Source of the DNA: JASFQI01 sp050115555
GTDB taxonomy: Bacteria; Desulfobacterota; DSM-4660; Desulfatiglandales; HGW-15
Length of the DNA stretch: 9,836 nt
NCBI GenBank assembly: GCA_050115555.1
Contig: JASFQI010000178.1
Span: forward strand, 1-9,836
Direction: 5' to 3'
The notes under the pieces are model-generated. The model saw nothing but the letters and a program-made list of their open reading frames with translations. It ran no database searches and had not been told where the DNA came from. How positions within the stretch are numbered: the stretch's first letter is position 1; each line of letters opens with the position of its first letter. A program made the translations under genes and the position numbers. Below, in pieces: positions 1 through 7,291 of the stretch.

Positions 1-377
1 AGGAAACCCAGCTCATAGTCCTGCACAAAGAGCTTCTCCAGCTCCGCTCCCTTCCACGCGAAGAGCTTGGTATCGGTCATGGCCTTGGCATACCCGAGGT
101 ACTTGCGGTGCTCCGTGTCCAGAACAGCGGAGAAGCCCAGGGTTCTGCCGCAGGAAAGCTTGGTGACGAGGATGAGCTTGGAAGGGTTCTTCTCGGTTTC
201 CAGGCCGACCTCTCCATCCAGGATGGCGTACAGGTGCTCGGCATACTCCCCTTCTTTGAAGATGAACTCACCCGCCTTGTATTCCATGATGGTAGTGATG
301 GGTTCGATTTTCCGGAGCATCTCGTCGTTCAGGTAGCTGAGCAGGTGGACGCTTCGAAGCTGATTGATGTCGATCAT
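1..377 (-). CDS. cyclic nucleotide-binding domain protein (partial, 3' end outside window)
   Basis: The first 125 residues of a minus-strand gene, starting MIDINQLRSVHLLSYLNDEM, with no stop before the window edge. Residues about 12-118 form a cNMP-binding (Crp/Fnr effector-type) beta barrel: the pattern FKEGEYAEHLYAILDGEVGL (residues 40-59) matches the family's F-x-E-G-x-x-A/S-x-x-x-Y-x-I-x-x-G core. The phosphate-binding cassette is atypical: it reads GRTLGFSAVLD (77-87) where ligand binders usually have a G-E acidic motif and a following conserved Arg. Cyclic-nucleotide binding is therefore doubtful. Whether a DNA-binding helix-turn-helix follows cannot be seen. The ATG is preceded by AAGGAGG with 5 nt spacing, which fixes the start. 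It lies 148 nt downstream of hdrA on the same strand but has its own promoter (435-463), so it is probably a separate unit. Confidence 0.85.
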   Translation of the reverse strand, partial: MIDINQLRSVHLLSYLNDEMLRKIEPITTIMEYKAGEFIFKEGEYAEHLYAILDGEVGLETEKNPSKLILVTKLSCGRTLGFSAVLDTEHRKYLGYAKAMTDTKLFAWKGAELEKLFVQDYELGF

Positions 378-434
378 GGATGCCTCCTTCCCGCCCTCAG
401 GGGGCTTGAGTAGGTGTCCCTTCCCTTGCCTCTC

Positions 435-463
435 AAGCTACCCCTATGGCCGGGTTCTGTCAA
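435..463 (-). promoter_or_regulatory. sigma70-type promoter for the cNMP-domain gene
   Basis: Read on the minus strand, a perfect -35 TTGACA (463-458) is separated by 17 nt from a weak -10 TAGCTT (440-435, three of six consensus bases). Transcription would start near 428 and give a leader of about 50 nt before the ATG at 377. It lies in the 148-nt gap after hdrA, in which I see no convincing terminator (only a 5-bp CCGCG/CGCGG stem without a U tract). Read-through from hdrA is therefore also possible. Confidence 0.55.
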
Positions 464-525
464 CCGCTTGAAAGGGCTCCGCGCACCCGGGATTTCCGCG
501 GATGGTGTTCTCCGGGCGGCTGGGC

Positions 526-3500
526 CTAGGGCGTCTCTTCGATCATGGCCAGAATCTGGGCGTTTTCAAAACCGTTCAGCGAAATGGCCCCGGATCGGCA
601 CGACGCAGCGCAAAGGCCGCAGCCCTTGCACAGCGTGGACTGGATTTTCATTTTCCCGGTATTCTCGTCCAGGGCAGGGGCGCCGTAAGGACACACCGTG
701 GCACAGACCCCGCACAGGCTGCAGAAGTCCGGTTGAATGTAGGCCACGGTCCCGCTCACCGGAATGCTTCGGGCCGCAAGAAGCGTTGAAGCCCTGGCCG
801 CGGCGGCCTGGGCCTGCGCGATGCTTTCGTCCACGGGCTTGGGGGCATGGGCCAGACCGCAGACAAATACTCCGTCCGTCGCAAAGTCAACCGGTCGAAG
901 CTTCACGTGAGCCTCGGCAAAGAAACCGTCGTCGTTCCTCGAGATCTTATAGAACTGGGCAAGAGGGCTGTCCTTGTCCGGCTCCATGGCAGAGGCCAGG
1001 ACAAGGAGATCGGTGTGGATCACCATGCGCCGGTTCAGGACCGTGTCCGTGAACACGGTTCGCAGACGGTCGTTGCCGTCACGGACGTCAAAGCCCTCCT
1101 CCGAGTGGTACCGGATGAAGGCCACACCCGCCTCTCTCGCTTCTCGATACAGGTCCTCGCGCAGTCCATAAGGCCGCATGTCCCGGTACACGATAAAGAC
1201 GTTCATGGAAGGGTTGTTCTTTTTCAGGCTCAGTGCGCTCTTGATGGACTGCGTGCAGCACACCTTGGAGCAGTAGGGCCGCTCCGGAATGCGAGACCCC
1301 ACGCATTGCAGGAAAACCGCTGTCCCGATCTCCTCGAGAGCGGGATCTCCCTCTCGCAGGCGGCGTTGCAGCTCCAGACCTGTGTGGACGCGCGGGTCCT
1401 TGCCGTAGAGGTAGTCTTCGGGTGCATATTCATGGGCGCCCGTGGCGATGAGGGTTACGCCATGGCGCAGCAAGCGGCTCTGGCGGCCCTGCCGGATCAT
1501 GGTGCGGAAGTCCCCGACAAACCCTTCCACTTCATCGACTTCCGCCCCGAGAAAGACCCGAATGCCGGGGTGAATGTTGACGTCTTCGATCAGATCGGAA
1601 AGGTAGGGGGCCAAGGGTTCTCCCCTCCAGGTCTCGTGGAGGGAAGCGGCGTTGCCTCCAAGCTGCTGTGTCCTCTCGACAAGGTAGGTGGGATAGCCCT
1701 GATTGGCAAGGGTCCTGGCGGCCTCCATGCCGGCGATGCCGCCTCCGATGACGAGAGCTGTCTGAATGATTTCCAGGACCGGTTCTTTCAGGGGTTTCAA
1801 ACGCCCGGCCTTGGCCACGGACATGGCGACCAGGTCCTTGGCTTTGCGGGTGGCCCCCTCCGGGTCGTCCCGGTGAACCCAGGAGCACTGGTTTCGAATG
1901 TTGGCCATTTCGAACAGGTACTTGCTCAGCCCCGCGCTGGTCAGGGTCTCCTGGAACAAAGGCTCGTGGGTCTTGGGCGTGCACGCGGCGACTACCACAC
2001 GGTTGAGCCCTTTTTCCTGAATCAGGCGGGCCATTTTTTCCTGTGTGTCCTGGGAGCAGCTGAACAGATTTTTCTCGGCATAGGCGACGCCGGGAAGTCC
2101 CCGGGCAAACTCCACCACCTGGTCCACGTCCACGACGCCCGCGATGTTCGTGCCGCAGCAGCACACGAAAACGCCGATTCGAGTTGGGGCTCCGCGGACG
2201 TCCTGTTCCTCGGGGATCTGTGGCGTCTTGGTCAGGGCCCAGCGGGCGTCGGCCAGATCAACGGCTACCTCGGCGGCGGCTGCGCTGGCATCCACCACGG
2301 AGCTCGGGATGTCCTTGGGGGCCTGGTGGGATCCGCTGATGTAAATGCCGGGTTGCGAGGACCGAACCGGGCGAAAGCTGCTCGTTCGGACGAAATGGTA
2401 AGGGTCGAGCTCGACGCCGAGGGTGTCAGCGAGCTCGGCGCTCCTGGGGTTGGCCCCCAGGCCCACGGAGAGGACCACGATGTCGAAGTCCTCTTCCACG
2501 CGTTTTCCCGCCTCATTCACGTAACGAATTCGGTTCGTCCCGTTTTCGCCTGCAATGTGCGTGATGCGGGCCTTTACGAATCGTACTCCCTGTTCCGTCT
2601 TGGCTCGCTCGTAGTAACTTTCAAAATCCTTTCCCGTTGTTCGGATGTCCATGTAGAAGACGGCGGCATCCAGATTGCCGTGGCAGTGCTCCTTGGCAAG
2701 AACAGCTTCCTTGATGGCGTACGTGCAGCACACGCTGGAGCAGTAGCCCCGACCTTCGAGTGTTTCATCCCTCGATCCCACGCACTGGAGCCAGGCGATC
2801 CGTGTGGGCTCCCGGCCGTCCGAAGGCCGAACCAGATGCCCCCCGGTGGGCCCCGAGGCGGAGAGCATGCGTTCAAACTCGAGACTGGTGACGATGTCGG
2901 GGTTCTTGGTGTAGCCGTATGTGTCGTGTTCGGCCGGGTCATACGCTTCGCAGCCGTCTGCAAGAACGACGGCCCCGACGTTCAGGGTCCGCTCACTCCC
3001 CTTGTCGTCGTACCGGATGGCCCCTGCAGGGCAGACCTTTTCACAGTTTCCGCATTTGCCTTTGGTCAGCTTCAGGCACACCTCAGGATCGATGGCATAC
3101 TTCAACGGGACCGCCTGGGGGTATTTCAGGTAAATGGCTTTTCTGCGGATCAGCTTTTCGTTGTATTCATCGGGAATTTTTTTCGGGCACTTCTCCGCGC
3201 AAGCACCGCACGCAATGCACTTGTCCACGTCCACGAAACGAGGGTGCTGAATCACGCGGACCTCAAAGTTCCCCCTCTCTCCGGAGATGTCACGGACTTC
3301 GGAGAGGGTAAGCAGCTCTATGTTGATGTGCCGGCCGACCTCGACCAGTTTAGGCGAGATAATTCACATGGCACAGTCGTTGGTCGGAAAGGTCTTGTCC
3401 AGTTGGGACATCATGCCGCCGATGGAACTCGACCTCTCCACCAGGTAGACGAAGAACCCGGAGTTCGCCAGGTCCAGCGCCGCCTGCATTCCGGTGATGC

Positions 3501-3543
3501 CTCCTCCAACAACCAGTACCGCTCCCGTCTCATTGAATGTCAT
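526..3543 (-). CDS. hdrA: HdrA-like tandem (double) flavin/Fe-S subunit, selenoprotein (TGA = Sec at residue 60)
   Basis: Electron-transferring flavoprotein subunit of a heterodisulfide-reductase-type complex, cytoplasmic, 1005 residues. Unit A (1 to about 440) has an FAD-binding GGGITG (13-18), the HdrA signature TFPTNDCAM followed by TGA, two [4Fe-4S] motifs (C109/112/115/119 and C156/164/167/171), and the QCVGSR...C-x3-CC cluster motif (C254, C268, C272, C273). Unit B (about 455-1005) has the HdrA N-terminal GVFVCCCGTN (461-463 Cys), a second FAD site GGGIAG (600-605), QCVGSR (C747, C758, C762, C763) and a C-terminal 2[4Fe-4S] ferredoxin (C941/944/947/951; C972/975/978/982). The TGA at 3366-3364 sits where HdrA proteins carry Cys or Sec; homology runs unbroken through it (IISPKLVEVGRH follows), and a SECIS-like hairpin lies just downstream. 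I chose the ATG at 3543 because GGAG lies 6 nt upstream; an ATG at 3555 would add four residues. A conventional caller would start at the GTG at 3255 and lose the first flavin site. Last gene of a three-gene operon, 109 nt after hdrB. Confidence 0.92.
3331..3348 (-). promoter_or_regulatory. bacterial SECIS element for HdrA selenocysteine insertion
   Basis: On the minus strand, 15 nt after the in-frame TGA (3366-3364), CTGGTC-GAGGTC-GGCCGG folds into a 6-bp stem (C-G, U-G, G-C, G-C, U-G, C-G) with a 6-nt apical loop GAGGUC. The loop contains GGUC, the element recognised by SelB in the well-studied fdhF SECIS loop (AGGUCU). The distance from UGA to the loop (21 nt) is within the range known for bacterial SECIS, which lie inside the coding region. 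It was found by eye; no folding program or SECIS search was run. Confidence 0.75.
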
Positions 3544-3652
3544 GGTTCGCTCCATATGTCAGATCCCGAGGATTTCGCCCGTAGGTGAGTCCGGGGTGCT
3601 TCCCATGCAACAAGGGATAAGGATATCTTGGGATCCCGCGCCGGAAGCCGTA

Positions 3653-4519
3653 TCAGGGAGCCTCGATCGCTACGGGATCCATTGCGTTCCTTTCGATGCC
3701 CAGCAGCTTGTGCCCTATACCCATGCTCCACCCCAGCAGCTGAGGATAAAGCAAAGGGGGGACGACGTCCGAGGGGACGTTGCCTTCCATGATGCGCTGC
3801 CGAACGGTGTCGAACTGAAGCTGGCAGTATGGGCAGGCCGTGCAGAGGTGGTCTGCTCCGGCTTTCGAGGCCATGTTCAGCTTGTTGCGGGTGAGAGCCA
3901 TGGAAAGCTCGTCGTTCACACCCAGCAGAGGAGCTCCGCAGCAGTCCAGCTTGGTATCCCACTGGATGCTTTCTGCGCCGGTGACCTCGACCAGCCCGTC
4001 GAAAATCCGGGGGGACACGGGGTCGTCGAACTGCGTGATGTGGCTTGGCCGAAGTGCGTGGCATCCGACATGCGCGCTGATTTTTCGCCCCGTGAGGGGC
4101 TGGGTGACCTTTTCCTTCAAGGTGTCCGCGCCGATATCGTGGTAGAGGACACTGAGCAGGTGCTTGACCTCGATGTCGACGTCGAGTCTCAATCCCTGCT
4201 CGCGAAGGCGTCTGTCGACGTCGTTGCGCGCAGCCGTGTCGCGGCGGAGGATGTGTTGAGCAGCCTTGAGCGAGCCGAAGCAGCACTTGCACAGGACCAT
4301 CATTTCCAGGCCCAGGCGGTTTGCCAGAGCCAGGTTGCGGGCGGCGGAGTGAAGAAAGGCCCTTTGGTCCACGTTTCTCAATGGGTAGCCGCAGCATGCA
4401 AAGTCGCGGCAGTCCACGAGGCGCACACCGAGTTTGTCCAGAACGGCACGGGTGGCGCTTTCATACGGCTGAACGCGTGCAGGGATGGTACAGCCTAAAA
4501 AAAGTGCATACGTTTTCAT
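3653..4519 (-). CDS. hdrB: HdrB-like subunit with two CCG (cysteine-rich) domains
   Basis: 288 residues, the usual HdrB length. HdrB carries the non-cubane [4Fe-4S] clusters that reduce a disulfide substrate (CoM-S-S-CoB in methanogens; the bacterial substrate is often unknown). CCG domain 1: C10 in FLGCTIPARV, C42-C43-G44, then C77-x2-C80. CCG domain 2: C153 in HVGCHALRP, C193-C194-G195, then C226-x2-C229. Both copies of the C-Xn-CCG-Xn-CxxC signature are intact, so both cluster sites look functional. It lies between the membrane HdrC-like gene (131 nt upstream) and hdrA (109 nt downstream) on the same strand, fitting an Hdr complex with HdrC supplied by the membrane protein. The ATG has only a weak ribosome-binding site (GAGA, 6 nt away), so translation may be modest or coupled. 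A DsrC-type or small-thiol disulfide is a plausible substrate, but the sequence does not decide it. Confidence 0.9.
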   Translation of the reverse strand: MKTYALFLGCTIPARVQPYESATRAVLDKLGVRLVDCRDFACCGYPLRNVDQRAFLHSAARNLALANRLGLEMMVLCKCCFGSLKAAQHILRRDTAARNDVDRRLREQGLRLDVDIEVKHLLSVLYHDIGADTLKEKVTQPLTGRKISAHVGCHALRPSHITQFDDPVSPRIFDGLVEVTGAESIQWDTKLDCCGAPLLGVNDELSMALTRNKLNMASKAGADHLCTACPYCQLQFDTVRQRIMEGNVPSDVVPPLLYPQLLGWSMGIGHKLLGIERNAMDPVAIEAP

Positions 4520-4554
4520 AAGGTGTCTCGTTTCATCTCCGGGTCATTCAATCT

Positions 4555-4616
4555 CCCCGCAGACCCGCCAGAGGCGGGACGGGGAAGCGCGAGTGAGGCA
4601 TTTTCAATCACACTCG
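4555..4616. repeat. two stable hairpins inside the operon, between the membrane gene and hdrB
   Basis: The 131-nt gap between the membrane Fe-S gene and hdrB holds two inverted repeats. The first is compound: CCCGCC (4564-4569), loop AGA, GGCGGG (4573-4578), nested in CCCCG (4555-4559) and CGGGG (4580-4584). The second is CGAGTG (4590-4595) with CACTCG (4611-4616) and a 15-nt loop. Neither is followed by a U tract on either strand, so they look more like REP-type or mRNA-processing hairpins than terminators. The CCCGCC-AGA-GGCGGG core resembles short palindromic intergenic repeats that occur many times in some genomes; copy number here is unknown. Confidence 0.55.
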
Positions 4617-4650
4617 TCCGCTGTCCCTCACGGTTCTCCGCATGCCGCTT

Positions 4651-6474
4651 TCAGACCTCACGGCGAGGGTCCTTGGGCTGTTGCGGGCCCGTGTTTCTGT
4701 CCCGCGTGTCGGTATGCCGTTTTTGGGGGTCCCAGTCTTTTTGGATGACCCGGTTTTTCAGCGTGTAAAAGATGTCCGTGATGCGTACTCCCTGGGGACA
4801 GTTCTCCTCACACTGGTAGCAGGTGACGCAGTCCCAGAGCATGCCGGCCCGGCCGGCCATGTCCTGCAGCCCGAGTCCCAGGCAGGCCATGATCTGATGG
4901 GGCAGGAGTCCCAGGCGATCTTCCGGATCCTCAAAGGCGGCCACTACCGGGCATACGGTGGTGCAGGTCCTGCACCCGAAGCAGTGGGAAAAGTGCTCCG
5001 CTTGCAGGAGCGGGTCCTTGGCGGTCTCCTGTGGTCCAAGGACGGGCAGGGGTTCGCCTTTCCCGGAAGAAGGTCCTCCTGCTGCTCCGTTCCCGGCGAC
5101 GGCATGCCTTGCCCGTAAAAGGGGGCCTCCGTAATCCTCCGTGCGCTCCAACGTGGGACGGCGGAGCCCACGCAGAAAGGAGAACGGGGAGAGCATGACA
5201 GGCTCAGGGCTCTCCTCTTGAACCAGATCCTCCCGCACACCCATCCACAGCTCTCGAAGGTTGATCCCGGCCGGGCAGACCACGGTGCATCGATCGCAGT
5301 TCGAGCAGATGTATGCCCCCTGGCGCAGTGCCTCGAACGCAGCAGGATCCGGGCGGCCGGACCTGCCCAGGCGGCGCAGGTAGAACATCCTTTCCGAAGG
5401 AAGGATATAGGGATTGTCCAAAGCCTCAAAGGCGCCGACTTGGGAGCATCGCAGGCTGCATGTGCCGCATTGCGTGCAGGCGTCCAGCTCAATGGCCTGA
5501 CGCGTGGCGATATTTGCCGGATCCGAGTGCTCCGCATCCGTCACCGCACTTACGGCAAGCCCCACAGGGGTTGCAAGGATGTGGAACATTTTACTGAACG
5601 GGACATAGGCAAGCCCGATGAAGCAGGCCAGGATATGGATGTGCCAGAAAATGAGAACCGCGTGGATGCGCTCCAGAAACGCGGCGATCGGAAGCAGAGC
5701 CCTGTTCGTCCCATACCCTGCAAAGGCCCACTGGGACGGGGCATGACAGTACGCGCAGCTCATCTCGTGGACTTCGCGTCCAAGGGAGAGGGCCTCTTCC
5801 GGGAAGGGAGGAGACACGTCCGGGGAGGCGACACCGAATTCCTGAACCCAGTAACTCTCAAGCGCACGGAGCTCTTCGGAGTCATCCGTGTCCGCAAAGT
5901 CCTCGACCATCTGCTGGTATTCGCGATGGGAGAGCATCTTGGCCCCCTCGAGGAACAGACCCGACACCATGATGATCACCAGGAGGAGAAGGGCGATTCT
6001 GTCCGGAGTGCGCGTCCTCAACCGGGGCACCTTCAGAATGAAACGGCGATAACCGGCGATTCCCAGGCCCACGAGGACAAGGACTCCCAGGAAATCTCGA
6101 AGAAAGAAGAAGGGGTTTGCCGTGGACGAGTATCCCTCGAAAAATCTCATCGTGATCCACTCGTCCAGTGCGTGCATCAGGAGGAGGAGCATGAACCCCG
6201 CAAAAAGGGTCATGTGCATAACCCAACGAAGGACGCTCTCCTTGAGGATTCGGCGTTGCAGGATTCCGTCCAGGAAAAACGCCGCGGCGACCACCACGAT
6301 TTTCCTGCTGAACAGAGTCCGCAGCATGCCCTGGAGCGCTGCTGAGACTCTGCGGGACGATGGGATGTCCCGGGATGCCGGGCCGATGCAGCGAGTGAAC
6401 CAGGCGGTTATCTTCCAGGCCGTCCCCAGGACAAAGATACAGAGCGAAATATAGAGAAGAATCGAAAAGAGCAT
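4651..6474 (-). CDS. membrane cytochrome b/c fused to two HdrC-like 2[4Fe-4S] modules
   Basis: 607 residues. Five membrane segments are visible at about 1-20, 84-104, 121-142, 159-178 and 267-295, as in the NarI-like family, with candidate heme b ligands H87, H101, H271, H278 and H280. Between segments 4 and 5 a loop of about 88 residues carries CAYCH (240-244), a single c-type heme site. With an outward N-terminus this loop is periplasmic and the C-terminus cytoplasmic, so topology and heme c attachment agree. The C-terminal half has two HdrC-like ferredoxin modules: C333/336/339/343 with C390/393/396/400, and C498/501/504/508 with C549/552/555/559, giving four [4Fe-4S] clusters joined by a Gly/Pro-rich linker (about 455-490). 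I chose the ATG at 6474 because AGGAGG lies 9 nt upstream; an ATG at 6546 would add 24 residues without a good ribosome-binding site. First gene of the hdr operon; it probably links quinones or periplasmic cytochromes to HdrB/HdrA. Confidence 0.85.
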   Translation of the reverse strand: MLFSILLYISLCIFVLGTAWKITAWFTRCIGPASRDIPSSRRVSAALQGMLRTLFSRKIVVVAAAFFLDGILQRRILKESVLRWVMHMTLFAGFMLLLLMHALDEWITMRFFEGYSSTANPFFFLRDFLGVLVLVGLGIAGYRRFILKVPRLRTRTPDRIALLLLVIIMVSGLFLEGAKMLSHREYQQMVEDFADTDDSEELRALESYWVQEFGVASPDVSPPFPEEALSLGREVHEMSCAYCHAPSQWAFAGYGTNRALLPIAAFLERIHAVLIFWHIHILACFIGLAYVPFSKMFHILATPVGLAVSAVTDAEHSDPANIATRQAIELDACTQCGTCSLRCSQVGAFEALDNPYILPSERMFYLRRLGRSGRPDPAAFEALRQGAYICSNCDRCTVVCPAGINLRELWMGVREDLVQEESPEPVMLSPFSFLRGLRRPTLERTEDYGGPLLRARHAVAGNGAAGGPSSGKGEPLPVLGPQETAKDPLLQAEHFSHCFGCRTCTTVCPVVAAFEDPEDRLGLLPHQIMACLGLGLQDMAGRAGMLWDCVTCYQCEENCPQGVRITDIFYTLKNRVIQKDWDPQKRHTDTRDRNTGPQQPKDPRREV

Positions 6475-6569
6475 GAACAAGGACCTCCTGGCAGGGCCTT
6501 GGGTAAAACCCTCCGTCGTTGCGGCTGAGGGCCCCATGAACGACATTGCATCAGTCAGAAGCCTGTGTG

Positions 6570-6596
6570 AGTATACCGTATACCGGCAATTGTCAA
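6570..6596 (-). promoter_or_regulatory. sigma70-type promoter of the hdr operon with overlapping GGTATAC repeats
   Basis: On the minus strand, a perfect -35 TTGACA (6596-6591) is followed 15 nt later by a -10 TATACT (6575-6570, five of six bases). The 15-nt spacer is shorter than the usual 17, which often marks activator-dependent promoters. Spacer and -10 contain two tandem GGTATAC heptamers (6584-6578 and 6577-6571), each holding the palindrome GTATAC, which could be an operator covering the -10. The start site would be near 6563, leaving a leader of about 88 nt to the ATG at 6474. Confidence 0.6.
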
Positions 6597-6607
6597 GTGG
6601 GTATCCT

Positions 6608-6631
6608 TTTCCTGAGTCATCCGTCAGGAAA
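6608..6631. promoter_or_regulatory. perfect 8+8 bp dyad upstream of the hdr promoter, probable regulator site
   Basis: TTTCCTGA (6608-6615) and TCAGGAAA (6624-6631) are perfect inverted repeats separated by 8 bp. The centre lies about 56 bp upstream of the predicted hdr start site, a typical activator position, and about 95 bp upstream of the predicted start on the other strand. The dimension fits a dimeric helix-turn-helix regulator. It does not match the HcpR, FNR or Rex half-sites I know. The regulator is not identifiable from the window. Confidence 0.5.
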
Positions 6632-6678
6632 CGTCAGGCGGACCGTGGCCAGGGGAAAGGGACGGGAAGGGGGATGGT

Positions 6679-6707
6679 TTGCGCTTCAAGACCTTTTCTG
6701 CCATAAT
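6679..6707 (+). promoter_or_regulatory. sigma70-type promoter for the NifU-like gene
   Basis: -35 TTGCGC (6679-6684, four of six bases), exactly 17 nt of spacer, then -10 CATAAT (6702-6707, five of six bases). Transcription would begin near 6714, giving a leader of about 140 nt before the ATG at 6857. Confidence 0.5.
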
Positions 6708-6856
6708 GCGTCCCCCTGAACAGGGTGAATCGCCTTCAAAGCCCACGGGGCATCGGAGGACGCGTTTCCTGCGGCCGTTCCCTGAGAGGATGAATACAGC
6801 GCTTCCCTTGCCAGACGGGGAGGCCGGAGGGTTCGAGAAACGGAGGATACACCAGT

Positions 6857-7291
6857 ATGAGTGATGATTTTGATACGTTTGTACAGGACTTGCAAGATCA
6901 GATCTACGACGAAGCCCGAAGAGATTACGGCGACGTGGCTTATGAGCGGTGGAGAAATCCCCGGTATGTTGGAGCCCTGGAGAATCCGGACGGCTATGGC
7001 CGGCTCACCGGAACGTGCGGGGATACCATGCAGATTTTTCTGAAGTTCCAAGGCGATCGGGTCACGGAGGCCACGTTCCAAACCGACGGCTGCGGATCCA
7101 GCACGGTGTGCGGCTCGTTTGCCGCCGAGCTCGCTTTGGGGAGGTCACCGGAAGAGCTGACGGAGATTACCGGCGAGAGCATTCTGGACATCCTCGGGGG
7201 CCTTCCCGAAGAGGATCGTCACTGCGCCTTCCTTGCGGCAGGGACGCTCCAGGAGGCCCTGGACTCTTACATGAAGAAGCAGGTCAGCTAA
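6857..7291 (+). CDS. NifU/IscU N-terminal-domain Fe-S cluster scaffold protein
   Basis: 144 residues covering one NifU_N/IscU domain with no C-terminal extension. Family hallmarks are in order: GTCGDTM (C54, D56), TDGCGSS (C79), and RHCAFLAAGTLQEAL (H122, C123). These correspond to the three cluster-ligating cysteines and the Cys-x-Asp and His-Cys signatures of IscU. The basic residue that precedes His in IscU is Arg121 here. An extra C85 in STVCGS is not part of the classic ligand set. The role is most likely transient assembly and transfer of Fe-S clusters in the cytoplasm. No cysteine desulfurase is adjacent, so it is an orphan scaffold, fitting a neighbourhood rich in Fe-S proteins. GGAGG at 6842-6846, 10 nt before the ATG, supports the start. 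Confidence 0.88.
   Translation: MSDDFDTFVQDLQDQIYDEARRDYGDVAYERWRNPRYVGALENPDGYGRLTGTCGDTMQIFLKFQGDRVTEATFQTDGCGSSTVCGSFAAELALGRSPEELTEITGESILDILGGLPEEDRHCAFLAAGTLQEALDSYMKKQVS

Larger units (their letters stand above)
6475..6856. other. divergent intergenic region (382 bp)
   Basis: It separates the minus-strand hdr operon from the plus-strand NifU-like gene. From left to right it holds the hdr leader (6475-6562), the minus-strand promoter (6570-6596), a 24-bp dyad (6608-6631), a purine-rich stretch (about 6650-6676), the plus-strand promoter (6679-6707), and a leader of about 140 nt to the NifU-like ATG at 6857. That leader begins with a short CCCTG-AA-CAGGG hairpin (6714-6725). A 24-codon frame starting at 6790 overlaps the NifU-like start but has no properly spaced ribosome-binding site, so I do not call it a gene. 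Confidence 0.7.

Noticed and set aside
3364..3366. The TGA inside hdrA as a nonsense mutation or pseudogene split
   Set aside because: The frame is kept on both sides, homology is continuous, the TGA replaces the family's Cys/Sec position exactly, and a SECIS-like hairpin with a GGUC loop follows at the correct distance.
847..3588. Plus-strand open frame of 913 codons antisense to hdrA
   Set aside because: It is the mirror of a GC-rich, codon-biased real gene. Its product has no recognisable motif, while the opposite strand has dozens of conserved Cys and flavin motifs.
3494..4498. Plus-strand open frame of 334 codons antisense to hdrB
   Set aside because: Shadow of HdrB, whose two CCG domains are clear on the minus strand; no ribosome-binding site or family resemblance.
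5218..6345. Plus-strand open frame of 375 codons antisense to the membrane Fe-S gene
   Set aside because: Highly charged, low-complexity product typical of the complement of membrane-segment codons; the minus strand encodes the real protein.
6790..6863. 24-codon upstream open frame overlapping the NifU-like start
   Set aside because: The only purine-rich site touches its ATG, so initiation is unlikely, and the peptide shows no leader-peptide feature such as repeated regulatory codons.
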